From: Butyrivibrio sp. NC2007
GTDB taxonomy: Bacteria > Bacillota > Clostridia > Lachnospirales > Lachnospiraceae
Assembly (NCBI RefSeq): GCF_000421405.1
Contig: NZ_ATWY01000015.1
Coordinates: 1 to 64,000, forward strand
Length of the DNA stretch: 64,000 bases
Reading direction: 5' to 3'
Below, in pieces: positions 27,878 to 37,617 of this stretch. How positions within the stretch are numbered: position 1 is the first letter of the stretch; the number at the start of each line of letters is the position of its first letter. A model generated the notes under the pieces. That model ran no database searches and had not been told where the DNA came from. It saw nothing but the letters and a program-made list of their open reading frames with translations. The position numbers and the translations under genes are program-made.

Positions 27878-30151
27878 CTTAATTTTGTTCAGTCTTTCAT
27901 TAACCATATAGATCAGATCATCCGGGAACATCTTGGATATATGATTCCAAATACTGTGGAAGCTCATAGCCCCTCCTGTCTTCATGCGATCTGCCATGGA
28001 AGGATTTATAAGCGACATGGGCTTTGCCACCAGTTCCCGAATTGTGTCAAAGCCCTCCGGATATCTGTAAACCTCTTCCAGAGGATCATATACAGAAAGA
28101 TATCCTTCATTGACCACCAATTCTTTTACAGCAGTCTCCTGTGCACCGTTTGTCACTGAAGCAAACCACTGCGTAACTGCCTCCGAAAGGTTCTTTTCCT
28201 CCTTGTAAACATACTCTGAAGGAATGCTCTCCACCTTCTCAAATATCACACTATCTTCAAGACCATTTCCACTTACCAAAACAGTGTTTGCTCCGCCAGA
28301 CAGCTCAACAGGCTCAAATACAAAGCATGTCTCCCCCCTCAATGTCTGCATGCATTCTCCGTTCACAAAAAGAGAAAGCTCCTTGAGGTTACTGTATGCC
28401 TTGACACTCACCTTCTCTTCATAGCGTTTTGTAAACCTCTTTCCACATACATAGATGAAAGGTTCCTTAGTCCAAAGCGCCTTGTAAAGATAGAATGCCT
28501 GCTTTTTTACCTTCCTGTCATAGGTTACAAGGCCCTTGTTATTTCTGCCCTTGCATCCGCCTTCATCCCTGTTGTCCGCAGCAAAGTCAAACATATTCCA
28601 GAGCCATGTGCCCCAAAGATAATCTCTTTTTCCAAAAGCTTCAATAGCCTTTTCATGCACCAGGGCCTGGTATTCCTCAGTGTAATCCTTGACCTTGGGT
28701 TCTGCACTGTGCCAGCTCATCACTGCTTCTGCTCCATATTCACTGATGCCAAGAGCAATATCTTTCAGTTCACCATGCTTTTCATCGGCAAAGATGCCGT
28801 GATCATCAGGGCCACCTTCGTACCATCCCTTGTACTCGTTATATGTCGCAATATCCGTATTGTGGAAAAGAGGACTTGAAGTGCTTGTCATTCCTACATT
28901 GGCGATGGTGGTAAGTCGTGTAGGATCCATCTCTTTTGCAATAGCATTAAGCTCAGCCAGGATCCTATACATCTCCTCGTTTTCTCCGCCGATTCCGATC
29001 TCATTGGCAACGCCCCAGAAACAGATAGATGGGTGATTAAAATTCTGCACGATAAGCTCTTTTAGCTGGCTCCTAAGATTCTCATCAGCTTCTTTTCTGC
29101 TATCATATCCGCTTATGAACGGAATCTCAGCCCATACCACCAGTCCCTCTTTATCGCAGAGATCATAAAAATACGGAGCCTGCTGATAATGCGCAAGTCT
29201 TACGGTATTTGCTCCGATTTCCCTGATGAGCCCCATATCCTCGTCATGTTCTTTGGAAGTGATGGCCCATCCCATATCTTCTCTGTCCTGATGTCTGCAC
29301 ACACCTCTCAGGGGATATGAATTTCCATTGAGGAAAAAACCTTTCTCAACATCAACATTAAAGCTCCTGAAGCCAAAATCAGAAGAGATTTCATCAAAGT
29401 CCATTGTGACAACTGCTTTATAAAGATGAGGATCACAAAGACCATTCCACAGATGCGGAGAAGGAACAGTAAGTTCTACCTCTGTCGGTTGTCCGCTCTC
29501 ATTGCAGCTAACGGTCTTTTCTGCCACTTTCTGAGTATTCTCACCGTTCACATCATAAATTGCAACAGTACATGTCTTCTCTTTGGCAAGGGCTATGAAT
29601 CTGACCTTAACGGTATCCTCAGAAGGAGTGATCATAAGAGCATCTGTGCCGTATTCATCCACTTTGAAGTGCTCGCCGTTGTCAAAGCAGATTATCTGAA
29701 CACCCCTGTAGAGTCCGCCAAAGAAAGTAAAATCCGCAAACATGGGATATATCGGAAGATCCTTACTGTTATCGACCATTACAAGAATCTCGTTATCTCC
29801 ATCCTTAATCTTACCTGACATATCTAATGTAAATGCAGAAAATCCTCCGTCATGGCTTCCGATAAGAGAGCCGTTTAAATACACATCAGCTCTTTTGCTT
29901 GCTGCGCCAAACCTGATATAAATATTTTCTCCAAATCCCTGAGGTATATCGTCTGAAGCAAACTTTCTTCTGTACCATGCTCTTCCCTGATAATAATCAT
30001 TGCCGCCATCCTGTCCGTCAAATGCATTATAGGTATGAGGAAGGCTTACCTTTTCAAAGGAGTCATTCTCTGATCCGATTGGCTCCATATCTCCTTTATA
30101 AAATTCCCAGTTTTCATTAAATTCTATTATCCTTCTCAATTTCCACCTCAC
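27863..30151 (-). CDS. GH2 glycoside hydrolase (beta-galactosidase type)
   Basis: A 762-residue cytoplasmic enzyme: an N-terminal jelly-roll sugar-binding domain (about 10-155), an immunoglobulin-like domain (about 170-265), and a TIM barrel (about 270-560) with acid/base Glu384 in VANEIG and nucleophile Glu471 in SEYGAE. A C-terminal extension of about 200 residues follows. No signal peptide is present, so it acts on imported oligosaccharides. The start is uncertain: a GTG at 30151 overlaps the esterase stop (GTGA), while a TTG at 30139 has a better AGGTGG site. It is the last gene of the seven-gene sugar operon. Confidence 0.9.
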   Translation of the reverse strand: MRWKLRRIIEFNENWEFYKGDMEPIGSENDSFEKVSLPHTYNAFDGQDGGNDYYQGRAWYRRKFASDDIPQGFGENIYIRFGAASKRADVYLNGSLIGSHDGGFSAFTLDMSGKIKDGDNEILVMVDNSKDLPIYPMFADFTFFGGLYRGVQIICFDNGEHFKVDEYGTDALMITPSEDTVKVRFIALAKEKTCTVAIYDVNGENTQKVAEKTVSCNESGQPTEVELTVPSPHLWNGLCDPHLYKAVVTMDFDEISSDFGFRSFNVDVEKGFFLNGNSYPLRGVCRHQDREDMGWAITSKEHDEDMGLIREIGANTVRLAHYQQAPYFYDLCDKEGLVVWAEIPFISGYDSRKEADENLRSQLKELIVQNFNHPSICFWGVANEIGIGGENEEMYRILAELNAIAKEMDPTRLTTIANVGMTSTSSPLFHNTDIATYNEYKGWYEGGPDDHGIFADEKHGELKDIALGISEYGAEAVMSWHSAEPKVKDYTEEYQALVHEKAIEAFGKRDYLWGTWLWNMFDFAADNRDEGGCKGRNNKGLVTYDRKVKKQAFYLYKALWTKEPFIYVCGKRFTKRYEEKVSVKAYSNLKELSLFVNGECMQTLRGETCFVFEPVELSGGANTVLVSGNGLEDSVIFEKVESIPSEYVYKEEKNLSEAVTQWFASVTNGAQETAVKELVVNEGYLSVYDPLEEVYRYPEGFDTIRELVAKPMSLINPSMADRMKTGGAMSFHSIWNHISKMFPDDLIYMVNERLNKIKKEEP

Positions 30152-31488
30152 TCAAATTTCTTTACAAAACCGTCTGCTTCTTCATAACAGTTCCAAAGTG
30201 CCTCCCTGCCTGAGGCATTGGGATCTCCTGACTTAATAAAGTCGGTCCAGTACGTGATCATCTCCCGGGATAGGGCATAGTCTTTTTCTTCCAGAGGTCT
30301 CCAGCAGTATTCAAGGCTTCCGAACACATACCAAAGCTCTGCAGAGTGAAAAGAGCCTGCATCATCCCCGGGCATCTTACGGTCAAAATAGTATACATAA
30401 GCTTTTCCGCCATTGTCCGAAACTTTGCCTGCATAGGATATATTGGCAAGATGCATGGGATTGTTATCAGCTCTTTTCTCCGCATTCCCCTCAGTTGTAA
30501 TGTCATCACCGTTGCACCCAAGGATATATGGGATTTTTAGGTAATGCCCCTCATCCGTAAGCTTATCAAGACTGTCTGTCAAAAGTTCTCCGTCCAAAAC
30601 AGGCACAACGGGCATTCCCTTCTTTTCCTGAAAACTCCTGCCTATGGTAGCACCTATCTTCTCGATCAAAACATCAGAGGGAGTGTTTATGAGCTTATCA
30701 AGCACATCCCTTTTGTCAGAGACATCTGCTCCAAGCTCTTCAAAGAGCATCTCAGCGATCTCTGCTGCCTTATCAGGGGTCCTAAGCTCCCCGAGAGGAT
30801 TTTTATAACCTCCTCCACTCTGCAGTATCATTCCACTGACAAGTCCTTCAAGCCGTCCCGAAAGAGCCAGCGCTTGAAGGCTCATCGCACCTGCCGACTG
30901 TCCAAAAGCTGTTATTTTATCCGGATTCCCTCCGAAAGATGCGATATTCTCTTTTACCCATTTGAAAGCCATGAGCTGATCCCAAAGTCCATAATTTCCG
31001 CCGGCTTCATTTTCTCCATTAACAGCAAGATATGGGTGACACAAAAAGCCCAGAGCTCCAAGTCTGTAGTTTAAAGTTACTATGATAACATTTTCCTGCA
31101 CAAGTTTATCACAGACAAATGGAAGATTACTGCCTGCACCTGAAAGAAAAGCGCCTCCGTGAACATATACAGCTACAGGAAGTTTTGAATCTGCATCTGC
31201 ATTCTGTGGTACCCATATATTCAAATACAGGCTGTCTTCACTCTGCGGAACATCAAACTCAGGATTTGAGTAAAACTCCTTATAATAAAAACCACCTCTC
31301 TGAGGTCCCTGCAACGACCTGTCGCGGAAGTGGTCTGCCTTGTATACGCCCTGCCATTTATCAGGCTCTATAGGCTTTTTAAATCTTAAATCTCCGATGG
31401 GAGCCTTGGCATAAGGAACTCCCTTATAAACTATGCATCCTCTCTCACGGATGCCCTCAATTTCTCCATATTTAGTCTTAACAAGCAT
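30148..31488 (-). CDS. Type B carboxylesterase
   Basis: A 446-residue alpha/beta-hydrolase. The nucleophile elbow is GQSAGAMS with Ser198, the oxyanion motif is HGGAF (110-114), and the likely catalytic His is H381 in GSFHSAEL. There is no signal peptide, so it is cytoplasmic. In this operon it probably removes acyl (for example acetyl) groups from imported plant oligosaccharides before the GH2 enzyme acts. The stop overlaps the GH2 start by four bases. Such esterases are promiscuous, so the substrate is inference. Confidence 0.88.
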   Translation of the reverse strand: MLVKTKYGEIEGIRERGCIVYKGVPYAKAPIGDLRFKKPIEPDKWQGVYKADHFRDRSLQGPQRGGFYYKEFYSNPEFDVPQSEDSLYLNIWVPQNADADSKLPVAVYVHGGAFLSGAGSNLPFVCDKLVQENVIIVTLNYRLGALGFLCHPYLAVNGENEAGGNYGLWDQLMAFKWVKENIASFGGNPDKITAFGQSAGAMSLQALALSGRLEGLVSGMILQSGGGYKNPLGELRTPDKAAEIAEMLFEELGADVSDKRDVLDKLINTPSDVLIEKIGATIGRSFQEKKGMPVVPVLDGELLTDSLDKLTDEGHYLKIPYILGCNGDDITTEGNAEKRADNNPMHLANISYAGKVSDNGGKAYVYYFDRKMPGDDAGSFHSAELWYVFGSLEYCWRPLEEKDYALSREMITYWTDFIKSGDPNASGREALWNCYEEADGFVKKFE

Positions 31489-31505
31489 ATATATTTCCCC
31501 ATTTA

Positions 31506-32267
31506 TCAGATTTTGTTCTGCTGCCTGAATTCCTGTGGTGTCATTCCGGTATGTTCCTTGAAGGTCTTGGTAAAATATGACGAGTAGGTAAATCCGACTC
31601 TGTTGGACACATCAGTAACCGAAAGCGAAGTTTTTGAAAGAAGCTACTTGGCAACGGCAATTCTCTTTTTAACTATGTAGTCACTGATAGCCAGACCGGT
31701 TTCTTTCTTAAATATTCTTCCTAGATATCCGCTGCTGACATGCACCATGGCAGCAAGTTCATCCCTCTGTAGATTTCCCACAGAGAGATTTTCAGCTATC
31801 AGCTTTTTAACGGTATCAACAATGCTCTCAGGTGATTCAACCGCGCTATCCTCGGCAAGTTCCGAGAAATCCACAGATTTCTCCTCAAGAATGATCTTTT
31901 TCTCAATGCGGGAAATTATCTCCTCAAGCTCATCGTAGGGAATAGGTTTTAAAAGATAATCTTCTACCCCGAGGCGCAGAGCCTCCTGAGCATACGCAAA
32001 TTCCGCATGCCCTGTATAAAACACAGCCTTTACTCCGGGCTTATTTTCCCTAAGCCACCTGATCAGCTCAATGCCGTTTCCGTTTGGCATTTCAATATCG
32101 GTTATCAGGATATCAATCGGATACGTCTTAAGCATTCTTACTGCTGTATCCTTGCTGTGGCACTTATAAATTTTTTCAACGTCCAGTTTCTCCCAGTTGA
32201 CGCCCTCTTCAAGGCCAAGTAGTGCCGGTTCCTCGTCATCTGTCAACAGGATGTTAAATTTCTTCAT
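31506..32267 (-). pseudogene. AraC-type response regulator interrupted by amber codon
   Basis: A YesN-like response regulator: receiver domain with Asp10, Asp11, phosphoacceptor Asp57 and LKPIPYDE, then an AraC DNA-binding domain. Codon 208 is TAG (31644-31646), after RIAVAK. The same frame continues without change for 45 residues through LLSKTSLSVTDVSNRVGF and YFTKTFKEHTGMTPQEFR, the second helix-turn-helix of the AraC domain, to TGA at 31506. Typical homologues have a Glu or other residue at this position (AKELL), so one base change is enough. The 207-residue product would lack half its DNA-binding domain. The start overlaps the kinase stop by four bases. Confidence 0.85.
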
Positions 32268-33985
32268 AGGTCATCATCCCCAAAACTATCATTCATTGTA
32301 ATGCACGGAATTCTGATGGTGGTAAATGCACCATCTTCGTTCTTAAGTTCAATTTGTGCCTTATCGGCATATATCAGTCTAAGCCTTCTGATGATATTGG
32401 TAAGGCCCACATGTCCCTCATCGCTTACATCCTCAAGGTCCGCATTAAGGACATGATCAGGATATCCTGCTCCATTATCATGGACTGTGATCATCATGTA
32501 TTCCTTATCATCATCTGCTTTGGCTCTTACTTCTATAACAGAATTTTTCTGAGATGAAAATGCGTATTTGACGGCATTTTCAACGAAGGTCAGGATAATA
32601 AAAGGAGGCACCAACGCACTTAAAAGTTCATCAGGAATATCAATATCCATCCTGATTTGCTTCATATACCTTATTTCCTGGATCTCCATGTAGTATCCAA
32701 GCTGCTCCAGCTCTCTGCTGAGCTCAACCAGTTCTCTTGTATCCTGGAACATATACCTTGAGTAACTGACTATAGCCTTTGATAATCTCTGTATTGTCTC
32801 AAAGTCCTTGCGCTCTGCAAGCGAATAAATAATGTTTAAAACATTGGCAAAAAAGTGTGGCTTAAGTTGCTGCTGAAGATACTGCATTGTAGCCTTCTGT
32901 GCTTCAAGCTCCATCTCATACTTCTCAATCTTAAGCTGCCCCAGCCTGCTGCTCATGTGGTTAAAAGCCCTCACCAGAACATCAAGCTCTTTTATAAAGA
33001 ATTCCTCATCTACCGTGGCATCAAGATCTCCCTCTGATATCTCGTTCATTTTATCCGAGATGGTCTCGATGGGCTTTTCAATGTTTTTCCGCAAAAGAAC
33101 TATGGACAGAGGGAAGAGAAGCATTATTAAGATTGAAACTATAAGGAACACCATATCAAAGGTGAACGTGTCTTTTAATATATCCGCCCTTAACGTAAGC
33201 GAGCCAAAATAGTAATTTCCCTGCCCCGAAACGTATCCGGTCTGAAGATATCTTTTCCCGTTAACGGTTATATATCTTCCCTCATTCTCCGAATTTATTG
33301 TGCAGTCCAAAGGCGCCGACGAGAATATAATATTCCCGTTTTCATCTGCAGCAAAAGAGATGCTCTCCTCATCGAAAGAAGCCCTCCCCAGCGTGTTTAG
33401 TATCTCTCTTTGAGAAACTCCGACCACCAGGTAACTTCCGTTTACCTTAAGGACTCTGAGCATCTGATTGCCATAATCACTGGGCCAGATCATATATCTT
33501 TTTATCCCGGACATATTTCCGTCTTCAAGATAGTCTGACAGAGTCTGCTTGATCTGGTTTCTGACCTTTATGTCTTGATCTCCTCCGACCTCAAGCCATT
33601 TAAATTCATCTTCCCTGTCGGTATAAAGCATAATGTAATCTATCATTGCCGACCAGGTCCAGATACTTTGAAGTGACTTAAGGACCGCTGATCTTGCGCT
33701 TAAGAGCGAGAGCGGATCTTTTTCGTTTTTCAGGGAGTAGTATAGCTGCGAAGTGGATTGTGTCGAATCGCTGTATAGCGCTTCATTTACAAAGCCGTCA
33801 ACCATCTGAAGAGAGTTCTCTATACCAACCGCCGAGATGGTTATACTGTTTCTGATCCCGTTCTCTGTCCGAAGTGTAATATTCCTTACAAGAACAGTGT
33901 GCAGGATCAAAAACATCGACACAAAAAGGATCGTCGTAACAAGCCAGTATTTTCTTAACCATCTCTGCAGTGATGTCTTTCTCAC
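32264..33985 (-). CDS. YesM-type sensor histidine kinase
   Basis: A 573-residue membrane kinase: first helix about residues 14-34, an extracytoplasmic Cache-like sensor (35-275), a second helix (277-298), a HAMP linker (300-350), a His_kinase domain with phosphoacceptor His377 in QLKPHFFANVLN, and an HATPase domain with N-box FVENAVKY (467-474) and DNGAGYP. It is the usual partner of YesN-type regulators controlling CUT1 sugar transporters. Here its partner gene is interrupted. It lies 17 bases after the YtcP-like permease gene. Confidence 0.92.
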   Translation of the reverse strand: MRKTSLQRWLRKYWLVTTILFVSMFLILHTVLVRNITLRTENGIRNSITISAVGIENSLQMVDGFVNEALYSDSTQSTSQLYYSLKNEKDPLSLLSARSAVLKSLQSIWTWSAMIDYIMLYTDREDEFKWLEVGGDQDIKVRNQIKQTLSDYLEDGNMSGIKRYMIWPSDYGNQMLRVLKVNGSYLVVGVSQREILNTLGRASFDEESISFAADENGNIIFSSAPLDCTINSENEGRYITVNGKRYLQTGYVSGQGNYYFGSLTLRADILKDTFTFDMVFLIVSILIMLLFPLSIVLLRKNIEKPIETISDKMNEISEGDLDATVDEEFFIKELDVLVRAFNHMSSRLGQLKIEKYEMELEAQKATMQYLQQQLKPHFFANVLNIIYSLAERKDFETIQRLSKAIVSYSRYMFQDTRELVELSRELEQLGYYMEIQEIRYMKQIRMDIDIPDELLSALVPPFIILTFVENAVKYAFSSQKNSVIEVRAKADDDKEYMMITVHDNGAGYPDHVLNADLEDVSDEGHVGLTNIIRRLRLIYADKAQIELKNEDGAFTTIRIPCITMNDSFGDDDL

Positions 33986-34002
33986 CGTAGTCTCCTCTTA
34001 AA

Positions 34003-34884
34003 TCAGCCTTTTACCGCTCCAACTGTAAGTCCCTTCATATAGTACTTCTGGAAGAACGGATAGAGAACAGCCATAGGTATCATACCTACAACCGCAACTG
34101 CCATACGAATTCCAAGTGTGGGGATATTGCTCTCCATTGCTACGCTTGATGCATCTGCTGACTGGGAAAGGTACTGCACGTTTGTGAGCATGTTGTTGAG
34201 CAGCGCCTGAATACCGACAAATTCTTTATCTGTTATGAAATAAAGGCTGTTCTTCCAGTCATTCCAGTACATAAGAGCCTTCATAAATCCGATTGTTGCA
34301 ATGATGGGTGTACTAAGGGGCAGTACAATCTTAAAGAATATCCCAAACTCAGTCATTCCGTCAATTCTTGCGCTCTCAAGAATCTCTTTTGGAATATTGT
34401 TGGCAAAATAAGTTCTTGTGATCATGATGTGGAATGCATTACAGAGCATAAAAGGAACGATCAGTGCAACAATTGTGTTTTTAACATGGAACATACTGGT
34501 CCACATCATATAACTTGGAACAAGTCCTCCGGAAAAGAGCATTGTGAAAAGGACGTAAAAACTCAGCAGTCCTTTTCCCGGAAGGCCGGGTACTGTAAGT
34601 GTGTATGAGATCATGGTTGTAATAACAACACTGATCAAAGTACCGATAAGCGTAACAATTATAGTTATAAAATATGAGTGGAAAATACTTCCCTCACCAA
34701 ATATATATTTGTACGATGTAAAATCAAAATTTTTGGGGAATATCGAATACCCATACTTCATTATATCAGCTTCTGCAGTGATTGAGGACATAACAAGAAG
34801 GGCAAGCGGAAATACCACCAGTATTCCCATGATGATCATTACCACATGGGCTAAAATCTGAAAACCTGTATCTTTCTTAACCAT
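34003..34884 (-). CDS. ABC transporter permease (YtcP/LplC type)
   Basis: A 293-residue permease with six predicted helices. The EAA loop here reads ESARIDGMTEFGIFFKIVLP (about residues 167-186). The C-terminal YMKGLTVGAVKG is typical of the YtcP/LplC group that imports complex oligosaccharides with LplA-type binding proteins. It is separated by 13 bases from its LplB partner. No ATPase is encoded nearby. Confidence 0.92.
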   Translation of the reverse strand: MVKKDTGFQILAHVVMIIMGILVVFPLALLVMSSITAEADIMKYGYSIFPKNFDFTSYKYIFGEGSIFHSYFITIIVTLIGTLISVVITTMISYTLTVPGLPGKGLLSFYVLFTMLFSGGLVPSYMMWTSMFHVKNTIVALIVPFMLCNAFHIMITRTYFANNIPKEILESARIDGMTEFGIFFKIVLPLSTPIIATIGFMKALMYWNDWKNSLYFITDKEFVGIQALLNNMLTNVQYLSQSADASSVAMESNIPTLGIRMAVAVVGMIPMAVLYPFFQKYYMKGLTVGAVKG

Positions 34885-34897
34885 TTCGTGCCTCCAA

Positions 34898-35827
34898 TCA
34901 GAACATTGCGTTTTCTTTGCTCAGCTTTTTAACCAGAGCATTAGTTATAAGAACAAGGGCAAATCCCACAACCGACTGATAGAAGCACGCTGCTGCACTC
35001 ATTCCCATATTCGCTGTGTTCATAAGTCCTCTGTAAACATAAGTATCGATAGTCTGTGTAACATCTACGATAGCGCCTGAGTTAAGGGGTACCTGATAGA
35101 ACAGACCAAAATCCGAGTTGAATATCTTGCCTACTGCAAGAATTGTAAGTGTAATGATAGTCGGTATCAGGCAGGGAATCGTGATCTTTGTAAAGCAGTG
35201 CCATCTGCCTGCACCATCAAGGCTTGCAGCCTCGTAAAGTCCGGGATCAATAGCCGACATATTCGCGAGGTACAAAATACAGTTAGTTCCTGTAATCTGC
35301 CACAAATGCACAAAAGTCAGAAAGAACGGCCACCATTTCTTTTCACTGTAAAAGGCTATCGGCTCAAGCCCCATAGGCTTTAATATATGCATGTTGATGT
35401 AGCCTGTGTCTCCCGCGAGGATCGCATTTACCAAGTAAGATACGATAATTATGGACAGAAGACTTGGGAAAAGAATGAGCGTCTGATAGACCTTTCTGGA
35501 CATATTGCTCTTAAGTTCATGGAGAAGGTAGGCTACTACAATCGCAAGAACCGTCCCCAGAATTATGAACACCAGGTTATAAAGAAGGGTATTTCTCGTC
35601 ATGATCCAGGCATCAGAACTCTTAAACAGGAATTTGAAATTATCAAATCCCACTTTTTTGCTGCCAAATATTCCGCCTTTGACAGTGTATTTCTCAAAGG
35701 CCAGTATCAGCCCTCCCATCGGAATGTAGTTGTTGATAAAAAAGTACACAACTGCCGGCAGTGCCATTATATAGAATGGAAGATATTTTCTAATTTGTTT
35801 CCATATATTTTTCTGTTTCATTTTCAA
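34898..35827 (-). CDS. ABC transporter permease (LplB type)
   Basis: A 309-residue permease with six predicted helices and EAA loop EAASLDGAGRWHCFTKITIP (about residues 200-219). The N-terminal YIPMGGLILAFEKY segment is typical of LplB permeases. It is the second gene of the sugar operon, separated from the binding-protein gene by a 112-base gap containing a terminator-like hairpin (35872-35909). Confidence 0.92.
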   Translation of the reverse strand: MKMKQKNIWKQIRKYLPFYIMALPAVVYFFINNYIPMGGLILAFEKYTVKGGIFGSKKVGFDNFKFLFKSSDAWIMTRNTLLYNLVFIILGTVLAIVVAYLLHELKSNMSRKVYQTLILFPSLLSIIIVSYLVNAILAGDTGYINMHILKPMGLEPIAFYSEKKWWPFFLTFVHLWQITGTNCILYLANMSAIDPGLYEAASLDGAGRWHCFTKITIPCLIPTIITLTILAVGKIFNSDFGLFYQVPLNSGAIVDVTQTIDTYVYRGLMNTANMGMSAAACFYQSVVGFALVLITNALVKKLSKENAMF

Positions 35828-35871
35828 ACCTCATCTGTACTATCTAAAAAGCACCTGTTTTTGGGTAAAAA

Positions 35872-35909
35872 AAGGGCACAGCACAGCTTTCACTGTAATC
35901 TGCGCCCTT
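35872..35909 (-). terminator. Intra-operon terminator/attenuator
   Basis: On the minus strand AAGGGCGCAG pairs with CTGTGCCCTT (one G-T pair) and is followed by a run of seven T. It lies between the binding-protein stop (35940) and the LplB start (35827), so it should let only a fraction of transcripts continue into the permease, kinase and enzyme genes. Confidence 0.8.
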
Positions 35910-35939
35910 AAATCTCAGTTTATTCTGTTCAGCTGTTTC

Positions 35940-37451
35940 TTACTGTGCAAGGAAAGCGTCGAGCTGTGCCTGCTTCTCTGCAATCACTGTGTCGAGTCCT
36001 GCACTCTTAAGTTCATCAATGAACTTGGGAAGGTCAGTCTCCGGATCAAGTGCTCCGCACTCAAGTCCGATCTGGTATTTGCTGCATACGTTGTCGAGCT
36101 GTGTGATCTCGTTTGTTACGTTCTCTGTGTTGAAAGAGAATCCAAGTGCTACTGACTTGGGAGAATTGTTGTTGCTCTCTAAAAGAAGCTCAGAATAATC
36201 AGGGTTCTCTCCGGTCCAGCGGATCGCGTTTGTATTGTTGATCGCGCTTCCGAGGTGATATGTGCAGGATGAAGGATTCTGTCCCTCAAGGTAACATCCC
36301 ATACCGTTTTCATCGAGCTGATAGTGAACTCCCTCAATACCGTACTTGATAAGTGTTCCGAGCTCGGGATCTGTGAACCAGAGGTTCAGGAACTTAACTG
36401 CAGCCTCAGGGTGCTCAGAGTTGGACATAACCGTATATGTTACGTTGTTGTATGTTCTTGATACCGGATCACCGAGCATTACTACATCAATGTCCTTCTG
36501 GCAGGTAGTTGACTGATAGAACGGTGTGTTGAAATCTGTCTGACCAAGAGTTGAAAATGCTGCATCGTTCTTGGTAAGAGCTGTGAAGGAATCTGTCTGT
36601 GTCTGGATATCCTTGTTGGTGTAGCCGTTTACATACCAGCTGTGCATCACATTGCAGAGCCCTGCATACTCATCTGTCTCAAAGAGGTCTACTACATCTT
36701 TGGTCTTGCCGCCATCCATAAGGACTCCGTATACATTGCCGAGAGTGTCCCATGTTCCATAGTTGAAGTTTGCTGCCTGGTTGCCGTTGTTTGTTACAAA
36801 AGGTGTCATGTCAGGCTTTGCTTCCTTTACAGCTGCAAGCACTTCGCCCCAGTCCTCAAGGGTCTTAACATTTGCAACCATATCCTGAAGTCCGAGTTCC
36901 TCCACCACATCCTTGCGGTAGATGATACCCATGTTCCATGCATAAGAAGCATAGATCGGAATCGCATACTGAACGCCTTCAACCTGGCCGCCCTTAAGGA
37001 ATTCTCCCTCCGCAGCGATGATGTCCTGTCCGTACTCGGGAAGAAGATCTGTCAGATCATATGCAGCTCCCTGGGAAACAGCGTTGAGATATCCGCCGTA
37101 GTTGACGAGGACATCCACATCCTCTGTTCCGCTGAGGAAAAGTGAGTACTGCTGGAACCACTGACCCATCTCATAGGTCTTGATGTCAAGCTCAACACCG
37201 ATCTTCTCGGTAGTGATCTCATTGACCTTCTCAAGGACAGTTGCGATATCATCGGTCTTTCCTGATGTGGGAAGATACATTGTGATCTTTTCAATCTCCT
37301 TACTCTCTGACTCCCCTGCGCCACTCTCTGTGGCAGCATTTGTTGCTGCTGGTGTGGAATCTGATGTAACCCCCTCATCAGAACCGCAACCGGCGAGAAT
37401 TGTTCCCGCCATAACTGTGGATAACAATAGGCTTAAAAATTTCTTTTTCAT
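35940..37451 (-). CDS. Extracellular oligosaccharide-binding lipoprotein (LplA type)
   Basis: A 503-residue solute-binding lipoprotein. The signal peptide ends in LAGCGSD (lipobox Cys), followed by a Ser/Ala/Thr/Glu linker and a family 1 extracellular binding domain of the large LplA/YtcQ type. I chose the ATG at 37451 because AGGAGG lies nine bases upstream and the protein then begins MKKKFLSLLL; an earlier ATG would add an unlikely leader. It opens the operon and would be its most abundant product given the hairpin after it. Confidence 0.92.
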   Translation of the reverse strand: MKKKFLSLLLSTVMAGTILAGCGSDEGVTSDSTPAATNAATESGAGESESKEIEKITMYLPTSGKTDDIATVLEKVNEITTEKIGVELDIKTYEMGQWFQQYSLFLSGTEDVDVLVNYGGYLNAVSQGAAYDLTDLLPEYGQDIIAAEGEFLKGGQVEGVQYAIPIYASYAWNMGIIYRKDVVEELGLQDMVANVKTLEDWGEVLAAVKEAKPDMTPFVTNNGNQAANFNYGTWDTLGNVYGVLMDGGKTKDVVDLFETDEYAGLCNVMHSWYVNGYTNKDIQTQTDSFTALTKNDAAFSTLGQTDFNTPFYQSTTCQKDIDVVMLGDPVSRTYNNVTYTVMSNSEHPEAAVKFLNLWFTDPELGTLIKYGIEGVHYQLDENGMGCYLEGQNPSSCTYHLGSAINNTNAIRWTGENPDYSELLLESNNNSPKSVALGFSFNTENVTNEITQLDNVCSKYQIGLECGALDPETDLPKFIDELKSAGLDTVIAEKQAQLDAFLAQ

Positions 37452-37521
37452 TTCCTTTTCCCTCCTGTTGATAGTCTCAATTCTACTCAACCGGAAATTA
37501 AAAAAATATCAAAATCGAAAC

Positions 37522-37539
37522 CTCAATTTATAATTTGAG
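37522..37539. promoter_or_regulatory. Candidate operator palindrome upstream of sugar operon
   Basis: CTCAATTTATAATTTGAG is an 18-bp near-palindrome (CTCAA / TTGAG arms) about 70 bases upstream of the binding-protein start. It may be a regulator site, but the AT-rich surroundings make chance possible. Confidence 0.35.
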
Positions 37540-37561
37540 AACCTGTTATTATAAATTTAAA

Positions 37562-37600
37562 AGAGGCTGTGAAAATGATTTCTCATTCTGCACAGCCTCT
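37562..37600 (-). terminator. Intrinsic terminator of yerC
   Basis: AGAGGCTGTG and CACAGCCTCT pair around a 19-base loop. On the minus strand the stem is followed by TTTAAATTTA. It lies 17 bases beyond the yerC stop and insulates the sugar operon. Confidence 0.82.
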
Positions 37601-37617
37601 GTATATCAGTGTTTTTC

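Noticed and set aside
31644..31646. UAG as a reassigned sense codon
   Set aside because: The GGDEF-EAL gene ends in TAG at 8451-8453 with no conserved extension, so UAG is an ordinary stop here.
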